DNA of 64,000 bases. It comes from Bacillus marinisedimentorum (GTDB lineage: Bacteria > Bacillota > Bacilli > Bacillales > Bacillaceae_O). Shown piece after piece: positions 26,974 through 35,933 of the stretch; the stretch's first letter is position 1, and every line of letters begins with the position of its first letter. Under the pieces are notes generated by a model that saw nothing but the letters and a program-made list of their open reading frames with translations, did not search any database and was not told the DNA's origin. The stretch lies in contig NZ_LWBL02000011.1 in assembly GCF_001644195.2 (NCBI RefSeq), positions 54,638 to 118,637 on the forward strand, given 5' to 3'. The position numbers were made by a program, and so were the translations under genes.

Positions 26974-27990
26974 TTACTCACAGGATTCTTCTGCATGAAA
27001 ATCAACCTGTCCATGATTTTCGCTCGCATTGGCCAGGTTAGCTTTCTCCGTACACGCGGTCCGGTATTTAACAGCCCTATCTGAACTGTTTGACAGAACG
27101 TCGCCCCGTTCTTCCAGAAGGTCGAGATGCCCCTGGATTTGCGAAAGTCCAAGAAATATCGTCTTTCCTTTTAATCGGGGATACATTTCCAGGCAAATTT
27201 CGTAAATCGTCTTTTCCTTCTCACCAATGATGTTCATAATTTGCCGGCAGCGTTTCTCCTGTTCCTTAAGCCTTGCCGCAATGACGCCTGTATGATTGGT
27301 GAATACCTCCCCATGTCCAGGGTAGATGGTTTTCAAAGGCAGTCCGAAAATGCGCTTCAGCGATTGCCGGTACTGAAGCAATGTTTTCGGTCTTTCTTTT
27401 CTGCCTGGCATAGGCTCCACGAAAGCGTTCACGGAAAAATCACCAATCAAATGATCACCCGAGAAAGCTGTGCCGCTTTCCCGATTCCATAAAAGGATAT
27501 CACTCTGACTGTGTCCGGGAACATGGACCGTTTCAAAAGGTTCCCCGGCAATAAAAACTTCATCACCATCCTTGAGATAATTGACATTCCGCCATTGCTC
27601 GCCATAAAATCTCCTCCGGGGCCTGTGTAATGCCGGATCTGCCCCGGCCTCTTCCATAAACGCGTGAAAGAACGATTCGCTCCGCTCGAATTCCTCATAA
27701 CCGCCAGTTATATGTTGTTCGGCGGCTTCATGGACATAAACAGGTAAGTCCGTTTCCTTCTGGATGCGGGCAAGTCCGCCCGAATGGTCAATGTGTATGT
27801 GAGTCAAGATGATACAATCCAAATCTTCAAAACGAAATCCGCTGCTGTAAAGCCGCGACTTCAGCTTTTGGAAGGATTCCACTCCCGGGTTACCTGTATC
27901 GATGAGGGTAACCGTCTTTCCGACGGCAAGGAACGCATTTACATCGCCTTCGGCAAATGGAGTCTCCAGTTGCAGCGGAATGATTTCCAC
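26974..27990 (-). CDS. Metallo-beta-lactamase-fold hydrolase
   Basis: The 338-residue protein has the dinuclear metal motif HIHIDH (LTHIHIDHSGGL), then PGHSQSD, FSGDHLIG and YPGHGE, as in glyoxalase II-like and RNase Z-like hydrolases. The C-terminal ~90 residues are a helical extension seen in many stand-alone members. It probably hydrolyses a thioester or lactone, but the substrate cannot be deduced. It is the first gene of the ligase-R2lox-ALDH-ADH run. A GTG start follows GGGGGTGA. Confidence 0.85.
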   Translation of the reverse strand: MEIIPLQLETPFAEGDVNAFLAVGKTVTLIDTGNPGVESFQKLKSRLYSSGFRFEDLDCIILTHIHIDHSGGLARIQKETDLPVYVHEAAEQHITGGYEEFERSESFFHAFMEEAGADPALHRPRRRFYGEQWRNVNYLKDGDEVFIAGEPFETVHVPGHSQSDILLWNRESGTAFSGDHLIGDFSVNAFVEPMPGRKERPKTLLQYRQSLKRIFGLPLKTIYPGHGEVFTNHTGVIAARLKEQEKRCRQIMNIIGEKEKTIYEICLEMYPRLKGKTIFLGLSQIQGHLDLLEERGDVLSNSSDRAVKYRTACTEKANLANASENHGQVDFHAEESCE

Positions 27991-28009
27991 CTTCGCTCAC
28001 CCCCTTTCC

Positions 28010-28457
28010 GATTAGATTAATTCAGCAACCTGCTGTCTTTAACTTTATTTTACAAAAATGCAAGTATGTATAAAATTCTTCGTAACAATGGTTTATCCTT
28101 TAATATTTAAGAATCTTTTGAATATTTTTAATTTGGTGTTCTATTGATATAGTTTACATGCAGAGAAGAAAAGATAAAAAGACCAATGAATCGCATTGGA
28201 AACTCACAGCTTAATTGGCCTTATTACATAGCAGTATTAAATATTGATCGATTACTGATTATTGCTCGTCTTATTCCAACAACTTGAGCTTGTCAGTCAC
28301 AAATAATCACATTCACTGAAAAGGGCTTGCTTCTTATCAATGGGTCGATTGACTGAAACATCAGTTTGGTGGGCTTATGGCCAAACTGGTGAAAACCAAT
28401 CTGATTTAAAATGCCTATAAAAGATTTACTAATCACAACTATGCTTTTTTATAGAAT
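28010..28457. other. AT-rich intergenic stretch, no gene seen
   Basis: About 450 bp upstream of the hydrolase gene. It is AT-rich, with stops in all frames. It must hold the promoter of the hydrolase-ligase-R2lox run, but I cannot single out a convincing -35/-10 pair or a copy of the TetR operator. Confidence 0.5.
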
Positions 28458-28548
28458 GGCTCTGTTAAACGCTAGTGTTGATTTCCGTTGCAGGTACTCG
28501 CTTTCACCACAGGCACAGGTGCCTGCAGCGGAAAGGAACGGGCAAAAG
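28458..28548 (+). mobile_element. Truncated copy of the MITE-like element
   Basis: The first 40 bp or so (GGCTCTGTTAAACGCTAGTG onward) match the left end of the element at 32469 with few changes. The copy then diverges through a short palindrome, CAGGCACAGGTGCCTG, and lacks a right terminus. Confidence 0.6.
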
Positions 28549-28633
28549 TCAGGAGAATGAGTGGAAATAACTATCAAAATTGAAATGCAAAAAACTATGA
28601 CATTTTTGTATAACACAGGATGCCAGGTCAAAT

Positions 28634-28667
28634 AAAAAGGAGCACAGGATAATCCTGTGCTCCTTTC
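28634..28667 (-). terminator. Terminator of hcp
   Basis: AAAGGAGCACAGGAT pairs with its complement around a 3-nt loop and has T tracts in both directions. Confidence 0.85.
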
Positions 28668-28675
28668 CAGCTTAA

Positions 28676-29968
28676 TTAAGAAAGTGACATCATAGTTTCC
28701 ATGTCGTCTTTGGCTGTACCGATCAGCTGCAGGTTGAATGTTTCCTGCAGGACATTCATGACTCCTGGAGTGATGAATTCAGGCGGCTTTGGCCCAATGC
28801 GGACGTCTTTGATTCCGAGGCTGAAGAGGCCGAGCAAAATCGCAACCGCTTTTTGTTCGAACCAGGACAGCACAATGCTTACCGGCAGATCGCTCACTTC
28901 GCAGCCTAATGCATCAGCTAGGCCCATTGCGATCTTGACTGTTGAGATGGAGTTATTGCATTGACCCAGGTCCATGAACCGCGGCAAGTCAGTTCCTGGT
29001 ACTGTACCGTAATCGACATCATTGAAGCGGAACTTGCCGCAGGAAGTTGTCAGGATGACTGTATTATCCGGCAGTGATGTGGCAAGCTCTCGATAGTATT
29101 CGCCGCCTTTGCCAGGTGCGTCACATCCTGCGATAACAAAGAAACGCTTGATTTTACCCGTTTTCACCGCATCAAGTACTTCAGGGGCGAGGCCCAGTAC
29201 TGTCTCATGGTGGAAACCTGTAGTCAGGTGGAGTTCAGATTCCATGTTTGCTTCCGGAAGTTCAAGTGCTTTTTCAATCAGCGGTGTGAAGTCTTCCCCT
29301 TCGATTTTGCGCACGCCTTCAAGGCCTGCCACTTCATACGAGAAGAAACGGTCAGCGTATGTTCCTTTGATCGGCATGACACAGTTTGTCGTCGCAAGAA
29401 TTGCACCAGGGAACTTTTCAAACAAACGGCGCTGGTCAAACCATGCCTTACCGATATTCCCTTTAAGATGCGGATATTTTTTCAATTCTGGATAGCCGTG
29501 GGCCGGAAGCATTTCTGAGTGCGTATAAATATTGATGCCTTTTCCGTCTGTCTGCTTCAGCAGTTCTTCAAGCGCAAACAGGTTATGGCCCGTCACGACA
29601 ATGGCTTTACCTTCGATTTTGTTCTGCGTCACTTTTACAGGGGTCGGGATGCCAAGACGTGAGGTATGAGCCTTATCCAGCAAGTCCATGACGCGGACAG
29701 CTGCATTCCCCACCTTCATCGCCATGTCGATATGTTCCTGCAAATTGAAGTTTGAATTTGTCAGAGTCATATATAATGCTTCATGGGTGATTTTATCCAC
29801 TTCCGGATCAGAGTAGCCGAGCTGCCGTGCATGCGTTGCATAAGCTGCAATTCCTTTCAAAGCAAAAATCATTGTATCCTGAAGGCTGGCGATATCCTCA
29901 TTCTTTCCGCAAACGCCAACAACTTTACAGCCGCCGGTTGGTGTTTGTTCACATTGATAACAAAACAT
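28676..29968 (-). CDS. hcp: Hydroxylamine reductase / hybrid cluster protein, short class
   Basis: The 430-residue protein starts with the cluster-binding set Cys3, Cys6, Cys14 and Cys20 (CYQCEQTPTGGC...GVC). Later cysteines in TNCVMPIKGTY, VIAGCDAPGKGG, TTSCGKFRFND and GQCNNS form the hybrid 4Fe-2O-2S site. It is shorter than the ~550-residue class I/II enzymes and fits the class III form that lacks the helical insert. Hcp handles nitric oxide or hydroxylamine under low oxygen. GGGAGG precedes the ATG. An Fnr-type box with a -10 at correct spacing lies upstream. Confidence 0.95.
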   Translation of the reverse strand: MFCYQCEQTPTGGCKVVGVCGKNEDIASLQDTMIFALKGIAAYATHARQLGYSDPEVDKITHEALYMTLTNSNFNLQEHIDMAMKVGNAAVRVMDLLDKAHTSRLGIPTPVKVTQNKIEGKAIVVTGHNLFALEELLKQTDGKGINIYTHSEMLPAHGYPELKKYPHLKGNIGKAWFDQRRLFEKFPGAILATTNCVMPIKGTYADRFFSYEVAGLEGVRKIEGEDFTPLIEKALELPEANMESELHLTTGFHHETVLGLAPEVLDAVKTGKIKRFFVIAGCDAPGKGGEYYRELATSLPDNTVILTTSCGKFRFNDVDYGTVPGTDLPRFMDLGQCNNSISTVKIAMGLADALGCEVSDLPVSIVLSWFEQKAVAILLGLFSLGIKDVRIGPKPPEFITPGVMNVLQETFNLQLIGTAKDDMETMMSLS

Positions 29969-30010
29969 TCATCTTACCTCCCAGTTGTATCTATCAGTCA
30001 ACGTATTAAC

Positions 30011-30053
30011 ATCATAATCATCTTGTTTAAAAGGATAATTGATTTAAATCACA
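30011..30053 (-). promoter_or_regulatory. Fnr-dependent promoter of hcp
   Basis: The dyad at 30038-30053 reads TGTGATTTAAATCAAT on the minus strand, 8 of 10 consensus positions. The -10 TATGAT (30016-30011) lies 32 bp away centre to centre, which puts the Fnr site at about -41.5 as in class II activation. Confidence 0.7.
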
Positions 30054-30099
30054 CTTACTACCCTTAGGAAACCTTTGTCAACAGATTGCCAAATTCCGT

Positions 30100-31312
30100 T
30101 CAAATCCCGGACATAAATTCAAACGCATTTTGAACTGCCTGTTTATCCAGTGCAGCTGTGCTCTCCGCAGACTTGGGCAGGGTCAATTCCTGTCTTTTTA
30201 TATAAATTTGATTTGGTCTTTTCAGGAGTATCCCCTCTGCTGAGAGATAATCCATATACGCCTGCACAGTTTTTACAACTGCATCGCTGCTGCAATACAA
30301 GTTGCTTCTCGTTATTTGTCTTCCTGCAATCATCCCGTATGCGATCCTCTTTAATTTTTGTAAAGGAAGACCTCTTCCCGGCTGCAATGGCATGATGACC
30401 TCAAGCAGGATAGCCAACTGCCAGATTGCTGGTGATTCGGTGAAATATATATTTTCTTTCAGAGGGACGCCGGCCTGTGGCGGACTTAGCGATAACGGTT
30501 TGCCGGCCGCCCGGTAAAATTTGCGGTTTAACTGTTGTGTTCTTCGGGAGTTATCGCGATGTACCGAATATCGCCATCGCTTTTTATTGCGGAGCCATTC
30601 TTGCTGATAAAAGGAAATAGGACGGTGTGCACCCCCGCTGGTGTAAATATGGGAGAAGATTACCGCCGAAAGCGGTACATAAGCTGGAATGGCAAGTACC
30701 TGTGAAGCTGTAAGTGGAAGTATATCATTGAGGATAAACAATTTCCTGCTCGAAGGGGAGTAAAAACAATAACCGGGGAAGCGCATCAGCAGTATGCTGA
30801 TATGCAAACAGCCAGTGGAAATTGCTGATTCGGTACCGGTTGGCCGCAATCCTATTCAAATGATCCTCGCTGAGCAGCCAGATGCTCTTAATGCCAGCTC
30901 TCCGGTAGTTTTGGATTCTGTTTTGAATCACAGCTGAATCAGCAATTGAATTCTGGTATTCGACAGCGATACGGACGGAGTTTTTGATGATAAGAAGATC
31001 AGGCCGCTGTTGTAATTCGGGCAAGTACGGTTCGATCATGACATGTTCGCCGGTCTCCTTAAGTCTTGTGAACAGCTGGCGCTTTGCTTCAAGATGTCCT
31101 TCCGTCTCTCCGCCGCCCCGGCCGTTTTCACAGCTGGTCAAATTAACATGGGCAAAGTGCCACCGTTTGAACTTGCCGAGTTTCATTTTCACGGCGTTGC
31201 CGCACACCGGGCAGAAAAAGGACCCTTCGGCCGACAGCCGCTCCAATTCACCCCGGTCCCGTTTATCCGCCAGCGAAAACATCGACCCATCCTTCCGTTT
31301 CGATACAAGCAA
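30100..31312 (-). pseudogene. coiA: Competence protein CoiA, interrupted by one frameshift
   Basis: The TTG start at 31312 follows TTGGAGG. The first frame gives the CoiA zinc-finger-like N-terminus (FFCPVCGNAV, RWHFAH) and nuclease-like core (ETEGHLEAKRQLF, RPDLLI, VEYQNS), ending at residue 195. The second frame carries the C-terminal half to 30100. Removing one G from the G4 run at 30775-30778 joins them as ALP-GYCFYSPSSRKLF, giving about 400 residues, close to full-length CoiA. CoiA supports DNA uptake and recombination in competence. A recent inactivation and a sequencing error are both possible. Confidence 0.85.
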
Positions 31313-31439
31313 GAAATCGCCTCCAATACTCGTTTGTGCTCAACTACTTTCACACAGACCACGCCCTCTCCTGTTTTTTTAGACCAATTTATACTTCTGC
31401 ACAAAATTTGGCCCATTTGAAAATTCACCTGTAAAAAAA

Positions 31440-31471
31440 GTGCCCGGCAATTGCCAGGCAATTGCCAGGCA
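31440..31471 (-). repeat. Tandem TGCCTGGCAAT repeat, three units
   Basis: On the minus strand the unit TGCCTGGCAAT occurs twice and is followed by TGCCGGGCAC. It is the reverse-orientation counterpart of 10298-10320 and lies between the mecA terminator and coiA. Confidence 0.6.
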
Positions 31472-31495
31472 CCCAACCCACTTTCAAGCAACAAA

Positions 31496-31531
31496 AAAAG
31501 ACCGGTTCAGCTTTGCTTGAACCGGCCTTTT
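31496..31531 (-). terminator. Terminator of mecA
   Basis: AGGCCGGTTCAAGC pairs with GCTGAACCGGTCT, followed by T5 on the minus strand; it overlaps the mecA stop. Confidence 0.8.
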
Positions 31532-32222
31532 AAGCCATTTGCGGGAATTTCTCACGGATTTGCTTGATTGCGTTTTCTTCCATTAACACTTTTCCGTATT
31601 CAATCATACGATGGACCGTAATGTTTGATTCATATCCGTATTCGAGCATGAAGCTCAGAAGATCATCCTGCTCTTCTTCGGAAAATTCCTCTTCCGGGAA
31701 CGTCACATACAGGTAGTAATTATCATCGAAAACGTACAGGCGGCTAAATACATCATCCGCCGCGAAACTATGGCTCAATGAAATGACGTGTTCAAAATCC
31801 TCAAAACCGATTATGAATTCAAGGGTTTCATCACCCGGCGAAACATCTTCCTGCTCCAATTCTTCCTTTTCGTTTTTCAGATTGAACTTTTTATCCAGCA
31901 ATGATTCAATCTGATCGTCAACAGGTATGTCAATGCTTTTATCCTCATTTACAGGAAGTTCCAATTTCTGCCCGTCATTTGACAGCTGCGCGCGGGTCAC
32001 CATGACCTCAAGCCCTTTGTCTAGCGCCTGAACCTGGATCCACAGAGGTCCTTCAACCGAAAAGTCCTCCTCCATGTTCATCTCATCCATCATTTCCCAG
32101 AAAAGCTCTTCGCTCCGCTCTCGGTTATACCAGATTTCTTCTCTGTCAAACCCGCGGTCTTCTATATCTTTATAAGTAATGTAAAACTTTACGGTATACT
32201 CATTTATTCGTTCTATTTCCAT
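31530..32222 (-). CDS. mecA: Adaptor protein MecA
   Basis: The 230-residue protein has the MecA N-terminal domain (MEIERINEYTVKFYITYKDI, then GFDREEIWYNR), an acidic linker and the ClpC-binding C-terminal domain (LEFIIGFEDFEHVISLSH, LYVFDDNYYLYV). MecA delivers ComK and other clients to ClpCP and controls competence. The ATG follows a purine-rich AGGGAGAGGAAGAAG. It lies upstream of the damaged coiA, preserving the B. subtilis order. Confidence 0.96.
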   Translation of the reverse strand: MEIERINEYTVKFYITYKDIEDRGFDREEIWYNRERSEELFWEMMDEMNMEEDFSVEGPLWIQVQALDKGLEVMVTRAQLSNDGQKLELPVNEDKSIDIPVDDQIESLLDKKFNLKNEKEELEQEDVSPGDETLEFIIGFEDFEHVISLSHSFAADDVFSRLYVFDDNYYLYVTFPEEEFSEEEQDDLLSFMLEYGYESNITVHRMIEYGKVLMEENAIKQIREKFPQMA

Positions 32223-32468
32223 TCTTCTTCCTCTCCCTTCTTACTTTTTTCCGGGAAGAGATCTTCTATCTCCGGGTAACGCCCTTTCAAAAAACTTACC
32301 CTTTTTTCCTCATGTTCAATCATGCTATCTTGTACTCCCATTGTATGATAAATACAGTAAGAATGGAAACAAAAAACCGGTTTTTCATGCAAAACCCGCA
32401 TTTGTCCCGGTAAAGCGTCGTATTGAACCTTGAAGCTGTTCAATTATATTAAAACGGCCTTTATTATT

Positions 32469-32699
32469 GGCTCTGTTAAACGCTAGTGTTGATTTCCGCT
32501 ACAGGTACTCGCTTTTGCCACAGGCACAAGGGCGACATCCGTTCCTGCTTCCCTCCGGTCGCACTCACAGTGTCTTCTTTGCACCAGGACGGGCGGTGAG
32601 CCTTCTCGCGCTCCGCTCCTGCGGGGCCCCCACCTGGAGTCCCGCACCTTCCACTCCAATCAACTAGTGTAAAAATCAACATTGAACTTTAACACAGCC
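32469..32699 (+). mobile_element. 231-bp MITE-like element with 8-bp target duplications
   Basis: The ends are GGCTCTGTTAAACGCTAGTG and, inverted, GGCTGTGTTAAAGTTCAATG; about 20 of the first 27 bp match between the ends. The flanks are identical TTATTATT octamers (32461-32468 and 32700-32707). The interior is GC-rich and has no reading frame of note. The end sequence and 8-bp duplication are reminiscent of IS6-family termini, but the match is short. It lies just ahead of the yjbE promoter region. Confidence 0.75.
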
Positions 32700-32833
32700 T
32701 TATTATTAGAAAGTATTCGTTGACGGTATATTTATGTTATATGTTATAGTTATTTGTATTGAATCATACATAATATAACTATGAACAAATCTTATCATCT
32801 TTTCTTTCTCATTTCAAAAAGGGGGCTTCACCC

Positions 32834-33499
32834 GTGGATTTGGAATTCCTTACACAGGTATTGGTCATCATCGGAATCGATATTGTCCTCGGCGGAGATA
32901 ACGCAATTGTCATTGCGCTGGCGAGCCGAAATCTTCCGTCGGAACAACGAAACAAAGCAATCTTTTTAGGTACCGGGCTCGCTGTCGTTATCCGCATCTT
33001 TTTAACTATCATAGCCGTTTATTTACTGAAGATTCCATTTCTCCAGCTTGTCGGCGGCCTCTTTCTCATCTACATAGCATATAACCTCATTGTGGATGAG
33101 GAAGAAGATCCATCGAATATCAAAGCGGGCACTACCCTCGGACAGGCAATCAGGACCATCGTTTTTGCTGACATTGTGATGGGTTTTGATAATGTCATCG
33201 CAGTGGCGGGCGCCGCACACGGCAATATTTTGCTTGTCATTTTCGGTTTGATCGTATCTGTTCCGATTATCATCTGGGGAAGCAAAATCTTCCTTATATG
33301 GATGGAAAAATTTCCGTTTCTCGTCTATATCGGAGCTGGAATTCTTGCCTATACAGCCGGAACAATGATTTCTCACGAAAAACGGCTTGATCCGATTTTC
33401 AACACATATGATTATTTATCGTGGATAGTCATTGTTGCAACAATCCTTATCGTTCTCGGGGCAGGCTGGCTTAAAAACAAATCAATTGAGGCTCGGTAA
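32834..33499 (+). CDS. yjbE: TerC-family membrane protein YjbE
   Basis: The 221-residue protein has seven hydrophobic segments with the TerC acidic motifs GIDIVLGGDNAIVIA and ADIVMGFDNVIAVAGAAHGN. Members of this family export Mn2+ or load metal onto secreted enzymes. The length matches B. subtilis YjbE (218). A GTG start at 32834 follows AAGGGGG. A TTGACG hexamer (32720-32725) with a TATAGT (32745-32750) may be its promoter, 13 bp beyond the MITE target duplication. It is convergent with spx and has its own terminator. Confidence 0.92.
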   Translation: MDLEFLTQVLVIIGIDIVLGGDNAIVIALASRNLPSEQRNKAIFLGTGLAVVIRIFLTIIAVYLLKIPFLQLVGGLFLIYIAYNLIVDEEEDPSNIKAGTTLGQAIRTIVFADIVMGFDNVIAVAGAAHGNILLVIFGLIVSVPIIIWGSKIFLIWMEKFPFLVYIGAGILAYTAGTMISHEKRLDPIFNTYDYLSWIVIVATILIVLGAGWLKNKSIEAR

Positions 33500-33528
33500 G
33501 GCGCTTCCTTCGTATTAATAAAGAATAA

Positions 33529-33563
33529 AAGCGGCTGCTTTAAAATTGAGCAGCCGCTTTTTA
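33529..33563 (+). terminator. Terminator of yjbE
   Basis: AAAGCGGCTGCT, loop TTAAAATTG, AGCAGCCGCTTTTT. Confidence 0.85.
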
Positions 33564-33638
33564 TTGTCCTCATGAGCTGTATGAGATAAAGTAATGAAAA
33601 ACCTTCCGCAGCACATCTATTGGCAGCGGAAGGTTTTA

Positions 33639-34034
33639 TTAGTTAACCAGGCGTTGAGCTTCGCGAAGTTGAAAAGTCCTGACTTTCCTTGGCAGGAAAC
33701 GACGTATTTCATCTTCATTGTATCCGACTTGCAAACGTTTTTCATCAAGAATAATAGGGCGGCGGAGAAGGCCCGGATTCTCACTGATCAGTTTATAAAG
33801 ATCCTGTAAGGGCAAAGTTTCAAGGTTAACGTCTAACTGCTGGAAAATTTTCGAACGGGTTGAAATGATCTCATCCGTTCCGTCCTCTGTCATTCGCAAA
33901 ATCTCCTTGATTTCATCGATTGACAGCGGCTCAGCGAAAATATTCCGTTCAGTATAATCAATTTCATGCTCTTCCAGCCATGCTTTTGCTTTTCGGCAGG
34001 ATGTACAGCTCGGGGACGTATAAAGGGTAACCAT
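33639..34034 (-). CDS. spx: Transcriptional regulator Spx
   Basis: The 131-residue ArsC-fold protein has the redox switch Cys10-Thr-Ser-Cys13 ([13 protein letters not shown]) and the core [41 protein letters not shown] follows before the C-terminal tail used for ClpXP recognition. Spx binds the RNA polymerase alpha subunit and redirects transcription on disulfide stress. Its adaptor SpxH is encoded at 10846-11727. The ATG follows AAGGAG at about 11 bp. yjbC lies upstream, as in B. subtilis. Confidence 0.96.
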   Translation of the reverse strand: MVTLYTSPSCTSCRKAKAWLEEHEIDYTERNIFAEPLSIDEIKEILRMTEDGTDEIISTRSKIFQQLDVNLETLPLQDLYKLISENPGLLRRPIILDEKRLQVGYNEDEIRRFLPRKVRTFQLREAQRLVN

Positions 34035-34064
34035 ATGCAGTTTCGCTCCTTTCAAACGAATCAA

Positions 34065-34691
34065 CGCCTGTTTTTTATTATATCTATCAATTTATAATCA
34101 TTTTAATATCTATCTGTTCTCATTATACACCAAATGTTCATAAAATGATAGAGGGTTTATGTAAACATAATTAAAGCTGAACTGCGTAAATTATCAGGGT
34201 TTTAATTGTATTTACCCGTATTTTGAAAGCGGTAAACTTCTTTTTAAGTAAAAATGCAAAAAATCCACTTGGTCGATTAGTCGTCTTATCTTTCAATTAC
34301 ATCCCTTTATTGAGAATGCTTGATGCTACTTAATCATTCGCAAATATTTACAGAATAACAGGGGTTCATATTTATTTTTTTACATTTACAGCTTTTATAC
34401 AGTTGCAGCATGCAATTGAGCAGCTGGTCATTAAGCCCGACCTGTGCTTCACCTGTCCTGCTTTATCGAGTCTGTTGGAAACATCATAAAATATATGGAG
34501 GGCAATTATTTAGTTAGGCGCCCTTTCCGTCCTGCACTTCAATAAAAGCCGCGACACAGTTTGCTTTCCTGTATATTTTTAACCTGGACCAAGTTTTCAT
34601 TTTATTTGAAAAAGACCAGATTCCTTCCGTTTATTTAATCGAATAATAAGTTTTCCCGGGGAATAATGTCCTAATTTGCAAAAAAACAGTG
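34065..34691. other. Long intergenic stretch upstream of spx, no gene seen
   Basis: More than 600 bp, AT-rich, with stops in all frames. It should include spx promoters, but none stands out clearly. A shared repeat follows at 34692. Confidence 0.5.
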
Positions 34692-34782
34692 GCTGATTGG
34701 CAATCCTTCAGGCGAAGACAGAGGCGCAGTTGATCGTATCTATACCCTTAATTGGCCGCTGTGTTGATGTGCTTCCTTCCTC
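34692..34782. repeat. Intergenic repeat, copy A
   Basis: It contains TTCAGGCGAAGACAGAGGC (34707-34725) and, about 22 bp later, TTAATTGGCCG. Both parts recur in the same order at 38986-39080. Each copy lies just beyond the terminator of a minus-strand gene. Confidence 0.6.
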
Positions 34783-34792
34783 TACGATAATA

Positions 34793-34824
34793 AAAGCGGT
34801 TCCCAGATACAGGAACCGCTTCTT
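34793..34824 (-). terminator. Terminator of yjbC
   Basis: AAGCGGTTCC pairs with AGGAACCGCTT, and A/T runs flank the stem. Confidence 0.75.
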
Positions 34825-34827
34825 TAC

Positions 34828-35397
34828 TTATTCCGCAGCTTTTTCTGCAGATTCTTGATCTTCGTATGTCAAAACATCATCAACATGCTGATAGGACTTT
34901 CCGTACAATTCTTTATCCTTGTAAGTATGAATCAGTTCATATGTTTTTTTCATCCGGTCATATATGGCTTCTTCGGATTCGTGGGTTGGCGACCAGTAGA
35001 GGATTTCCATTTCGTTGATTTCATTCGTGGCCAGTGAACGGCGCTTGTAGCCGATGGAGCTTGCATGTTCAAAACCTTCCCGCTCATAAAAACGGCGCCT
35101 TTTGATTGTATCACTATCTTCATAATCCTTTGGCTCAACCTCAAGAATGATCGGCTTCCCTTTTGCCTTCAGCTTTTCAAGAAGCTTATGGCCAAGCCCC
35201 TGTCCTCTTGCATCTCTTGATACAAAGATATAGTCGATGAAAATAAAATCATCAAGTTCAACATACATCAATACATGATATTTATCCTCATCCTTATGGT
35301 AAATGTCACTGCGTTCTTTAAGCAATGTTTCCATGTGCTCTTTCGATTTCATTTCTTCTACAGGAAAATATTGATTGAGCTTTTCATACCAGTTCAT
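34828..35397 (-). CDS. yjbC: GNAT-family acetyltransferase YjbC
   Basis: The 189-residue protein has a GNAT core: IDYIFVSRDARGQGLGHKLLEKL is motif A with the acetyl-CoA loop (RGQGLG), and RRRFYEREGFEH matches motif B. B. subtilis YjbC has the same length and lies upstream of spx as here. The acceptor substrate is unknown. In B. subtilis yjbC and spx share a transcript under stress promoters; here a terminator follows yjbC and an ~790-bp gap separates it from spx, so that link seems weaker. Confidence 0.88.
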   Translation of the reverse strand: MNWYEKLNQYFPVEEMKSKEHMETLLKERSDIYHKDEDKYHVLMYVELDDFIFIDYIFVSRDARGQGLGHKLLEKLKAKGKPIILEVEPKDYEDSDTIKRRRFYEREGFEHASSIGYKRRSLATNEINEMEILYWSPTHESEEAIYDRMKKTYELIHTYKDKELYGKSYQHVDDVLTYEDQESAEKAAE

Positions 35398-35579
35398 TGA
35401 TCTACTCCCTTACCGTGTTTTTTTAGCCACCTTTTATTATAACATAAGTGTTGGAACTGTTTTAATATTATGACCCTACTGGGCGATTGTTACTCTAATT
35501 GACACTCCTTCCCCTTTCTTTCTGAATCACTTTAGCTTACAATAATGGTGGAGAATGTGTTCGTTCAAAAGGTGCTGTA

Positions 35580-35654
35580 ATGATCCATAAATGGCAGAGT
35601 TTCTATGAACAAAGCCCGCCAGCGTTCCAGACGCTTTTGGGCCGCCCTTTTTGA
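35580..35654 (+). CDS. Possible 24-residue peptide
   Basis: An ATG with AAAGGTG 5 bp upstream opens a frame beginning MIHKWQSFYEQSPPAFQ and ending LLGRPF. It stops 42 bp before the next small gene on the same strand. It may be a leader peptide or a chance frame; no family is recognised. Confidence 0.3.
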   Translation: MIHKWQSFYEQSPPAFQTLLGRPF

Positions 35655-35696
35655 ACATCCGATCACAAAGACCTTTTACCATCGGGAGGGATTGGC

Positions 35697-35879
35697 ATGG
35701 GAGAAGTACTGCTTGATTTTGGTGTTTTCATTGCGCTCGTCGTTGTATTAAGTGCCTTCATGGCACCGGCCGGAAGTGCATTCGGCCGCCTGTTCGCCGG
35801 TAAAAACGCGAATATATTCATTGACCAAAATAATAAGATCACATCCAACTGGAATGATGTTGGCGGAACGAAAAAGTAA
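35697..35879 (+). CDS. Small membrane-anchored protein, unknown function
   Basis: The 60-residue protein has one hydrophobic segment (about 4-30, with small residues near its end) and a polar C-terminal tail, KNANIFIDQNNKITSNWNDV. A strong GGGAGGGA precedes the ATG, and a perfect terminator follows. I do not recognise the family; the tail should be on one face of the membrane. Confidence 0.65.
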   Translation: MGEVLLDFGVFIALVVVLSAFMAPAGSAFGRLFAGKNANIFIDQNNKITSNWNDVGGTKK

Positions 35880-35888
35880 AGGCATACT

Positions 35889-35930
35889 AAAAAGCCCTGT
35901 CCGGTTTGAACTGGACAGGGCTTTTTTCAA
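35889..35930. terminator. Bidirectional terminator
   Basis: AAAAGCCCTGTCC and CTGGACAGGGCTTTT pair around a short loop. T runs on both sides serve the small plus-strand gene and the convergent gene ending at 35934. Confidence 0.85.
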
Positions 35931-35933
35931 ATT

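Noticed and set aside
32213..32443. Short frame overlapping the mecA start on the minus strand
   Set aside because: No clear ribosome-binding site; the purine-rich end is explained by the mecA ribosome-binding region.
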